Shown: piece after piece, positions 1 through 5,041 of the stretch
How positions within the stretch are numbered: position 1 is the stretch's first letter
How the letters are laid out: each line of letters begins with the position of its first letter
Origin: Prolixibacteraceae bacterium
GTDB lineage: Bacteria > Bacteroidota > Bacteroidia > Bacteroidales > Prolixibacteraceae
Assembly (NCBI GenBank): GCA_016788685.1
Contig: JAEUSS010000060.1
Span: 1-6,089 of the forward strand
Reading direction: 5' to 3'
Length of the DNA stretch: 6,089 nucleotides
Translations under genes and position numbers: made by a program
The notes under the pieces: generated by a model
What the model was told of the DNA's origin: nothing
What the model saw: only the letters and a program-made list of their open reading frames with translations
Database searches by the model: none

Positions 1-122
1 GAAAAGCACTTCCTGATGTAGTTCCGGTTAAAACCCAGGGTGTCAATTTGCGCAAACACACTGCCGGACAAAAAAACCAAGAGCAATATCAGCGCCCCTA
101 CATTTCTACCAAATCGTTTCAT
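1..122 (-). CDS. Secreted protein, N-terminal fragment (cut by the left edge)
   Basis: Reading leftward from an ATG at 120-122, the frame stays open for 40 codons and leaves the window, so only the N-terminus is visible. It begins MKRFGRN, followed by a hydrophobic core (GALILLLVFLSG) and then SVFAQ. This is a textbook Sec signal peptide with a likely signal peptidase I cut after Ala24 (V-F-A|Q). The mature protein would start QIDTLGFNRNYIRKCF. The gene lies 60 bp downstream of the mazG stop on the same strand, so it may be cotranscribed with mazG. No Shine-Dalgarno motif precedes the ATG; the leader is A-rich, as is common in Bacteroidota. The D-T-L-x-F-N-x-x-Y start faintly recalls secreted PAP2-type phosphatases of this phylum, but 15 mature residues cannot support a family call. 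Export is fairly secure; function is unknown. Confidence 0.7.
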   Translation of the reverse strand, partial: MKRFGRNVGALILLLVFLSGSVFAQIDTLGFNRNYIRKCF

Positions 123-182
123 TCTATGTTCTTTTCAGTCACATTCAGTCCGGTTCTCCGGAATACGGCGACAGCTCAATGA

Positions 183-971
183 CTATTTTTCTCTCTCTCT
201 TTCCAGGCGTTTGGCTTCATCCCAAATTTCATCCATTTCAGCCAGGCTCATCTGCTTCAGGTCCTTCCCCTTTTGCAATGTCTGGCTTTCCAGGTAATTA
301 AACCGGCTGATAAACTTCAGGTTAGTTCTTTCCAGCGCAGTTTCCGGATCAACACCATACAAACGGGCAGCGTTTACCATGGCAAAAAACAAGTCTCCGA
401 ATTCTCCTTCAATCTTATCCTGATCGACCTGATCAATCTCTACACTTAATTCATTAATTTCCTCTTTCACTTTATCCCAAACCTGTTCGCGGTATTCCCA
501 GTCGAAACCCACGCCGCTGGCTTTTTCCTGAATGCGGTTAGCCTTGACCAGGGCAGGCATGGCAGCCGGCACACCTTCCAAGACCCGCTTATTTCCGCCT
601 TTTTCTTTCAGCTTCAACGTTTCCCAGTTTTGCTCCACTTCACGGGCGTTGGCTACATCAAGCTCGCCAAACACATGCGGATGACGATAAACCAGCTTTT
701 CGTTGATTGAATTCAGCACGTCGCCCATATCAAATGCCCCTTTTTCCGAACCAATTTTGGCATAAAAAACGATGTGCAGCATCAGGTCGCCCAGTTCTTT
801 CTTTATACTGTTCAGGTCGTTTTTCAGAATGGCATCAGCCAGTTCGTAGGTTTCTTCGATCGTCAGTTTCCGGAGCGATTCGAGGGTTTGCTCTCTGTCC
901 CACGGGCACTTTTCGCGCAACTCGTCCATGATATCCAACAGGCGGGCAAAGGCTTCTGTTTTTTCGTTCAT
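183..971 (-). CDS. mazG: Nucleoside triphosphate pyrophosphohydrolase MazG
   Basis: This is an all-alpha NTP pyrophosphatase that hydrolyses (d)NTPs to (d)NMPs and pyrophosphate in the cytoplasm, cleaning the nucleotide pool. At 262 residues it matches the two-domain E. coli type (about 263). Domain 1 (about 8-105) has the signature CPWDREQT at 22-29 and the Mg-binding acidic set E39-E40-x-x-E43 with E59-x-x-D62 (ELGDL). The linker carries LEGVPAAMPALVKANRIQEKA (131-151; residues 131-150 are typical family wording). Domain 2 (about 150-245) repeats the acidic set as E170-E171-x-x-E174 and E190-x-x-D193 (EFGDL). In E. coli the C-terminal domain is the main catalytic one; both look intact here. 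The start is the ATG at 969-971, directly before the conserved helix, with no Shine-Dalgarno. No mazEF or relA neighbour is present, so a link to a toxin-antitoxin or ppGpp circuit is not supported by context. It sits downstream of htpG but behind that gene's terminator. Confidence 0.96.
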   Translation of the reverse strand: MNEKTEAFARLLDIMDELREKCPWDREQTLESLRKLTIEETYELADAILKNDLNSIKKELGDLMLHIVFYAKIGSEKGAFDMGDVLNSINEKLVYRHPHVFGELDVANAREVEQNWETLKLKEKGGNKRVLEGVPAAMPALVKANRIQEKASGVGFDWEYREQVWDKVKEEINELSVEIDQVDQDKIEGEFGDLFFAMVNAARLYGVDPETALERTNLKFISRFNYLESQTLQKGKDLKQMSLAEMDEIWDEAKRLEREREK

Positions 972-994
972 TTCAGGATTTTAACAATAAAGCC

Positions 995-1002
995 CAAATT
1001 TA
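995..1002 (-). promoter_or_regulatory. Candidate mazG promoter, -7 element
   Basis: On the minus strand this reads TAAATTTG, an exact match to the Bacteroidota -7 consensus TAnnTTTG. It lies 24 bp upstream of the mazG ATG, which would place the transcription start near 988 and give a leader of under 20 nt. It also lies just downstream of the htpG terminator, where an independent promoter would be expected. A clear -33 TTG-type element at the usual spacing is not visible, so this remains a single-element match in A/T-rich DNA. Confidence 0.45.
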
Positions 1003-1063
1003 AAACCTTTATTTAGATATGACCGATTGATCCTGTTAAACTTTAAACAGAGTTTATAACGAC

Positions 1064-1093
1064 AAAAAAAGCCACCCTTTTCAGGGCAGCTTT
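1064..1093 (-). terminator. Intrinsic terminator of htpG
   Basis: The minus-strand transcript reads AAAGCTGCCCT, then loop GAAA, then AGGGTGGCTTT. These arms pair over 11 positions, nine Watson-Crick and two G-U wobbles, closed by a GNRA-type tetraloop. The paired TTT of the right arm continues into TTTT, giving seven uninterrupted T residues (1064-1070). The structure starts 58 bp after the htpG stop and ends before the candidate mazG promoter. It should therefore end the htpG message and insulate mazG from heat-shock transcription. Confidence 0.85.
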
Positions 1094-1110
1094 CGGGTAT
1101 AAGTATCATC

Positions 1111-1145
1111 AACTCATACGATGACTTGAAGTCATCGTATGAGTT
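1111..1145. repeat. Perfect 35-bp palindrome after the htpG stop
   Basis: The left arm is AACTCATACGATGACTT, the centre is a single G at 1128, and the right arm is its exact reverse complement: 17 bp per arm with no mismatch. As RNA it could form a 15-16 bp stem with a 3-nt loop in transcripts of either strand. It begins 5 bp beyond the htpG stop and lies upstream of the terminator, so the htpG mRNA 3' end would carry two consecutive stem-loops. It lacks a following U-tract on the minus strand, so it is not itself a classical terminator there. It may be an mRNA-stabilising hairpin, a REP-like genomic repeat or a protein-binding site; the sequence alone does not decide. Confidence 0.85.
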
Positions 1146-1150
1146 TCGTA

Positions 1151-3202
1151 TTATTTGATCAGCTCAAAACTACGTTTTACGAATCGGTCGAGGTCTTCGC
1201 CTTTCAGCATTCCGTTGGCAAGTAATGCCAGATCGACCAGCTGTTTGGCCAGTTTATTTTCTTTTCCGAATGTCGTCAGCTTGGCTTTGCGTTCATCCTG
1301 AAGAGCGGTAATCGCGCTTTCCAGTGCATCTGCTTTTTCTTTAACTTCAGAAGGGATTTCATCCTCTTTCTTATCTTTTTTCGATTTTTCGACCTCTTCT
1401 TTTTCGGCTGTTTTGGCCTGAAGGTCGTTTTTAATCGTTTCCAGTTCGGTTCCAAGCACGGCGTCACGTTCTTCAAAAATCTTCTTCACCAGCGGGTGCG
1501 AAGTGTTGACAACCAGGTTCATGTTTTCGGGCAGATCGCCGTAGAAACTCATTCCGCCCTGCATCTGACTCATATCTTTCATGCGGCGCATAAACTCGTT
1601 GCGCGTAACAACCACCGGGCTTCCGGTTTCGCCCAAATCCTTGAAATCGACAATAAAACCGTAATCTTTAGTTTCAGGACAGACGGCTTTAAAAATCGGG
1701 CTCAGTTCATTCTTTTCTTCCCAGCTCAGTTCATGTTTGGGTTCGTCTTTGGCAATCAGGTGTTCAACCACATCCGAGTCAACACGCACAAAACGTTTGT
1801 TGCTGTACTTTTGCTCCAGCTTGTTGATGAGCGGAGTGGCCAGCACATTGTTCATCACCAGCACATCGTATCCTTTATTTTTAGCAGCCTGAACAAAAGA
1901 GAACTGTTCTTCCTGATTGCTGGTATACAAGTAAACCAGGTTATTTTCTTTATCGGTTTGTTCCGGCTTGATCAGGTTTTCATACTCTTCAAGCGTAAAA
2001 TATTTACCGTCGGTATTTTTGAACAGGAAGAATTTCTCGGCTTTTTCGTAGAATTTTTCTTCCGTCAGCATACCGTATTCGATAAACAGGCGCAAGTCGT
2101 CCCATTTTGCTTCAAAGTCTTCGCGTTTTTCGGCAAACAACTGAGCCAGACGGTCGCCCACTTTTTTAGTGATGTGACTGCTGATTTTCTTGACATTCGA
2201 ATCACTTTGCAGGTACGAACGCGACACGTTCAGCGGAATATCAGGCGAATCGAGCACACCGTGCAATAAAGTCAGGAACTCAGGAACGATGCCTTCAACC
2301 GAATCGGTTACAAAAACCTGGTTGCTGTACAGCTGAATCTTGTTTTTCTGAACTTCAATGGTATTTTTCAGTTTCGGGAAATACAAAATACCCGTCAGGT
2401 TAAACGGATAATCCACATTCAGGTGAATATTAAACAGCGGATCTTCGGCCATCGGATACAGCTGACGATAGAAAGCTGAATAGTCATCCTCGGTCAGGTC
2501 GACAGGCTTTTTAGTCCATGCCGGAGCCACATCGTTGATCTGGTTATCCTCTTCCGTTTCCACTTCTTTTCCGTCTTTCCAGGTCGTTTTCTTTCCGAAG
2601 ACAACCGGAACCGGCAAAAACTTGCAGTATTTGTTCAGCATATCCGAGATACGCGATTTTTCCAGGAATTCTTCCGAATCGGCATTAATATGCATCACGA
2701 TATCCGTTCCAACCTCGGCGCGTTCAGCCTCTCCGAGCGTATACTCCGGACTGCCGTCGCACTCCCAGCGAATGGCTGTCGCCCCTTCGCGGTAAGATCT
2801 GGAAATAATATCAACCTGGTTCGAAACCATGAACGATGAATAAAATCCGAGACCAAAATGGCCGATAATAGCATTGGCATCGTTCTTATACTTTTCCAGA
2901 AATTCTTCGGCTCCTGAAAAAGCAATCTGGTTGATGTATTTTTCAACTTCTTCAGCCGTCATACCAATACCGTTGTCAGAAACGGTGATGGTTTTGGCCT
3001 CCTTGTCAATGGTTACTCTTACTTTGGCATTCGAGATGTCGCCCGAATATTCGCCGCGACCAGCCAGTGTGCGTAATTTCTGAGTAGCGTCAACTGCATT
3101 CGACACGATTTCACGAAGGAAAATATCGTGATCGGAGTATAAAAACTTCTTAATGATTGGGAATAGATTGTCACTGCTGACACCAATTTTTCCTTTTTGC
3201 AT
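1151..3202 (-). CDS. htpG: Molecular chaperone HtpG (bacterial Hsp90)
   Basis: This is an ATP-driven dimeric cytosolic chaperone that remodels and matures client proteins under heat and other stress. At 683 residues it is longer than E. coli HtpG (624). The N-terminal GHKL ATPase domain (about 1-205) shows all nucleotide-site motifs: FLREIVSNAVDA (28-39) with catalytic E31 and Mg-coordinating N35, SDNGIGMT (75-82) with D76 for adenine binding, and the lid-proximal GHFGLGFYSSFMV (114-126). The middle domain contains NVSRSYLQ (325-332), whose R328 should be the gamma-phosphate-contacting arginine. The N-M linker is short, as in bacteria. The C-terminal domain carries an unusually charged stretch, rich in Lys and Glu, at about 596-630, before the helical dimerisation end. 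The ATG at 3200-3202 sits at the conserved family N-terminus; the leader is A/T-rich without a Shine-Dalgarno. It diverges from the 3395 gene across a 192-bp region, and a terminator follows. No CIRCE operator was seen upstream. Confidence 0.98.
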   Translation of the reverse strand: MQKGKIGVSSDNLFPIIKKFLYSDHDIFLREIVSNAVDATQKLRTLAGRGEYSGDISNAKVRVTIDKEAKTITVSDNGIGMTAEEVEKYINQIAFSGAEEFLEKYKNDANAIIGHFGLGFYSSFMVSNQVDIISRSYREGATAIRWECDGSPEYTLGEAERAEVGTDIVMHINADSEEFLEKSRISDMLNKYCKFLPVPVVFGKKTTWKDGKEVETEEDNQINDVAPAWTKKPVDLTEDDYSAFYRQLYPMAEDPLFNIHLNVDYPFNLTGILYFPKLKNTIEVQKNKIQLYSNQVFVTDSVEGIVPEFLTLLHGVLDSPDIPLNVSRSYLQSDSNVKKISSHITKKVGDRLAQLFAEKREDFEAKWDDLRLFIEYGMLTEEKFYEKAEKFFLFKNTDGKYFTLEEYENLIKPEQTDKENNLVYLYTSNQEEQFSFVQAAKNKGYDVLVMNNVLATPLINKLEQKYSNKRFVRVDSDVVEHLIAKDEPKHELSWEEKNELSPIFKAVCPETKDYGFIVDFKDLGETGSPVVVTRNEFMRRMKDMSQMQGGMSFYGDLPENMNLVVNTSHPLVKKIFEERDAVLGTELETIKNDLQAKTAEKEEVEKSKKDKKEDEIPSEVKEKADALESAITALQDERKAKLTTFGKENKLAKQLVDLALLANGMLKGEDLDRFVKRSFELIK

Positions 3203-3270
3203 CGTATTTATTTTTTTAGTTAAACATTCATTTGAGTGAGCTTCATTTTTTCAAAGACTATACCACGCTG

Positions 3271-3278
3271 CAAAAATG
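3271..3278 (-). promoter_or_regulatory. Candidate htpG promoter, -7 element
   Basis: The minus strand reads CATTTTTG followed by C, a 7-of-8 match to the Bacteroidota -7 consensus TAnnTTTG. It lies about 69 bp upstream of the htpG ATG, implying a leader of roughly 60 nt. A weak TTCG-containing -33-like segment lies at about the right spacing further upstream. Another loose match, with TAGTCTTTG on the minus strand near 3252-3260, has one extra spacer base and is less likely. This is a weak call in A/T-rich DNA. Confidence 0.3.
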
Positions 3279-3323
3279 ACTTTTTGTCACCGAACTTGAC
3301 AGTCACCCGGTTCAACGAATGAC
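3277..3323. promoter_or_regulatory. Cluster of TGAC/GTCA half-sites between divergent genes
   Basis: Within 47 bp the core TGAC or its complement GTCA occurs five times: TGAC at 3277, GTCA at 3286, TGAC at 3297, GTCA at 3302 and TGAC at 3320. They form three overlapping dyads: TGAC-N5-GTCA (3277-3289), TGTCA-N7-TGACA (3285-3301) and the compact palindrome TGACAGTCA (3297-3305). A sixth TGAC is at 3352. The cluster overlaps the upstream face of the candidate htpG promoter and lies 70-120 bp before the 3395 gene. This is consistent with an operator for a dimeric regulator, but no regulator is identified and a four-base core recurs easily by chance. Confidence 0.35.
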
Positions 3324-3364
3324 AAAAACTGATTTTCCTCTGCATTTATTCTGACGAAAACCGC

Positions 3365-3372
3365 TTATTTTG
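3365..3372 (+). promoter_or_regulatory. Candidate promoter of the 3395 PLP-enzyme gene, -7 element
   Basis: The sequence TTATTTTG is followed by CGCC. It matches TAnnTTTG at all defined positions but one, and the trailing GC-rich bases resemble typical Bacteroidota promoters of the form TAnnTTTGCnCC. The element ends 22 bp before the ATG at 3395, implying a short leader of about 15-20 nt, comparable to that predicted for mazG. No convincing -33 element was found at the expected distance. Confidence 0.4.
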
Positions 3373-3394
3373 CGCCGTATTTTTTTTCCCGCAA

Positions 3395-4861
3395 ATGAGC
3401 ATGACAAACTTAGAATCCTACTTTGAGCAATTCCGGAAAGATATTGTTGGCATCGACCAGCATTTTCAATCGCCATATGGTACAAAAAAGATTATTTATG
3501 CCGACTGGATTGCCAGCGGCCGGCTTTATCATCAGATAGAAAGCCAAATTACAGAGGTATTTGGTCCTTTTGTGGGGAATACCCATTCGGAAACCAGCGA
3601 AACAGGCGCCCTGATGACACATGCTTATCACCAGGCTCAGCAGATCATCAAAGCCCATGTGAATGCTGGCCCCAGTGACATCATCATTACCGCAGGTTCA
3701 GGAATGACCGCCGTGATTAACAAGTTCCAGCGCATGCTGGGCCTGAAATACTGCGGAAAAGTAAACCACACCTCGTGCATTGCGCAGCGCGAACGTCCGG
3801 TGGTTTTCATTACGCACATGGAACACCACTCGAACCACACCAGCTGGTACGAAACCAACGCCGATGTGGTGATTGTTGATCCGGACGAAAACTTACAGGT
3901 TTCACCTGAAAACCTGCGCCGGAAACTCCGGGAATACCAAAACCGTCCGTTCAAAATCGGGTCATTCACCGCTTGCTCCAATGTTACCGGAATACGGACA
4001 CCGTATTACGAACTGGCACAAATCATGCACGAATTTGGCGGGGTAGTATTTATCGATTTTGCCGCATCGGCCCCTTACGATCCAATCGACATGCACCCGG
4101 CCGACCCCATGCAAAAACTGGATGCCGTGATGTTCTCGCCGCACAAATTTCTGGGCGGTCCGGGTTCTTCCGGAGTGTTGGTGTTCGATCAGTCGATGTA
4201 CCACAACTCCGTTCCTGACCAACCGGGCGGCGGCACTGTCGACTGGACCAATCCATGGGGAGAATATAAATATGTCGACAACATTGAAGTGCGCGAAGAC
4301 GGCGGAACCCCGGGATTTTTACAAACTATCCGCACGGCACTCTGCATCAGGCTGAAAGAAAATATGGGCGTCGAAAAAATTCATCAGCGCGAAAACGAGT
4401 TGCTGAAGCTGGCTTTTGACGAGTTAGACAAAATCCCGGAAGTTAAAATCATGGACGACAAACACCGGGAACGCTTAGGGGTTATATCGTTTTACGTAGC
4501 CAAAATCCATTACAACCTGCTGGTCAAACTGCTGAACGATTTATACGGCATTCAGGTTCGCGGAGGATGCGCCTGCGCCGGAACCTACGGACACATTTTG
4601 CTGGAAGTGAGCCACGAATTGTCTGACGAAATAACCCAACGTATCAATCAGGGCGATTTATCCCTGAAACCGGGCTGGGTCCGTTGGTCGTTACATCCGA
4701 CAACAACCAATCGTGAAGTGGAGCTTTTCATTCAGGCGCTCCGCGACATTGTGGAGAACCACGAAACATATGCAGCCGATTACACCTACTTCCCGAAGGA
4801 AAATATCTTCAGGCACAAAAACGAAAACCAGTATGCCGGAATGGTGAAAGATTGGTTTTAA
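3395..4861 (+). CDS. PLP-dependent class V aminotransferase / cysteine desulfurase-like protein
   Basis: This is a fold-type I PLP enzyme of the aminotransferase class V family (NifS/SufS/Csd superfamily). It probably removes sulfur or selenium from a cysteine-like substrate; the true substrate is unknown. Visible motifs: AGSGMTAVIN (100-109, cofactor phosphate region), HMEHHSN (141-147, with the His that stacks on PLP), D221 in FIDFAASAPY (contacts the pyridine nitrogen), SPHKFLGGPG (248-257) with Schiff-base K251, PGGGTVDW (277-284), and REDGGTPG (300-307). The mobile active-site loop reads RGGCACAGTYGH from R389. By alignment to the SufS pattern R-x-G-x-x-C, C394 is the expected catalytic cysteine, with a second cysteine at C392. 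At 488 residues it is longer than SufS (about 405), with an Asn/Tyr-rich C-terminal extension after about 455. M1 and M3 are both possible starts; M1 is taken as the longer reading. No suf/isc, Moco or selenium genes are nearby. Confidence is high for the family and low for the exact role. Confidence 0.9.
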   Translation: MSMTNLESYFEQFRKDIVGIDQHFQSPYGTKKIIYADWIASGRLYHQIESQITEVFGPFVGNTHSETSETGALMTHAYHQAQQIIKAHVNAGPSDIIITAGSGMTAVINKFQRMLGLKYCGKVNHTSCIAQRERPVVFITHMEHHSNHTSWYETNADVVIVDPDENLQVSPENLRRKLREYQNRPFKIGSFTACSNVTGIRTPYYELAQIMHEFGGVVFIDFAASAPYDPIDMHPADPMQKLDAVMFSPHKFLGGPGSSGVLVFDQSMYHNSVPDQPGGGTVDWTNPWGEYKYVDNIEVREDGGTPGFLQTIRTALCIRLKENMGVEKIHQRENELLKLAFDELDKIPEVKIMDDKHRERLGVISFYVAKIHYNLLVKLLNDLYGIQVRGGCACAGTYGHILLEVSHELSDEITQRINQGDLSLKPGWVRWSLHPTTTNREVELFIQALRDIVENHETYAADYTYFPKENIFRHKNENQYAGMVKDWF

Positions 4862-5040
4862 GGCTCGCGCAAACCGCGGGGACCGTCTACAATTTGTAGA
4901 AGCTTCGCGCAAACTGCGGGAACAATCTACAATTTGTAGAAGCTTCGCGCAAACGGCAGGGACCGTCTACAATTTGTAGAAACTTCCTGCAAACTGCGGG
5001 GACAATCTACAAATTGTAGATGCTTCCCGCGAATCCGCGG
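4861..5040. repeat. Tandem array: 4.5 copies of a 40-bp palindrome-bearing unit
   Basis: Full copies lie at 4861-4900, 4901-4940, 4941-4980 and 4981-5020, and a half copy at 5021-5040, with no change in period. Each full copy has a GC-rich half (near AGCTTCGCGC then AAACTGCGGG) that can form an imperfect short hairpin, and an A/T-rich half ending in the palindrome TCTACAA-T-TTGTAGA (4886-4900, 4926-4940, 4966-4980, 5006-5020). The 14 stem bases of the palindrome are identical in all four copies; only the unpaired centre changes (A in copy 4). Copies differ elsewhere at about 4-9 of 40 positions. The half copy forms its own perfect hairpin CCGCG-AATC-CGCGG (5027-5040). The array begins on the last base of the upstream TAA and ends 1 bp before the convergent gene's stop codon. 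The 40-bp period is not a multiple of three, so it is not coding. A REP/BIME-like element or bidirectional 3'-end structure is likely. Confidence 0.93.
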
Positions 5041-5041
5041 A

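Noticed and set aside
149..162. Small dyad TCCGG-TTCT-CCGGA between mazG and the secreted-protein gene
   Set aside because: A five-base stem without a T-tract on either strand is too weak to call a terminator, and such short dyads are common by chance.
40..297. 85-residue plus-strand open frame across the mazG 3' end
   Set aside because: It overlaps the antisense of the secreted-protein start and mazG; the composition is low-complexity Ser/Arg/Phe and no promoter or start context supports it.
183..971. A mazG-linked toxin-antitoxin or defence module
   Set aside because: No toxin, antitoxin or nuclease gene flanks mazG; the protein is the full-length two-domain housekeeping type rather than a short phage or defence form.
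1496..2269. 257-residue plus-strand open frame
   Set aside because: It lies entirely antisense to htpG, whose motifs and length are unambiguous; the translation is rich in Phe, Val and Gln as expected for a shadow of a Glu/Lys-rich gene, with no recognisable domain.
3203..3394. CIRCE operator (TTAGCACTC-N9-GAGTGCTAA) upstream of htpG
   Set aside because: Only a short GAGTGAG fragment at about 3235 resembles one half-site; there is no paired arm.
4861..5040. Possible CRISPR array, from the regular 40-bp period and Cas12a-like stem
   Set aside because: The DNA between the palindromes is itself repeated with only a few substitutions, so there are no unique spacers; no leader or cas gene is visible.
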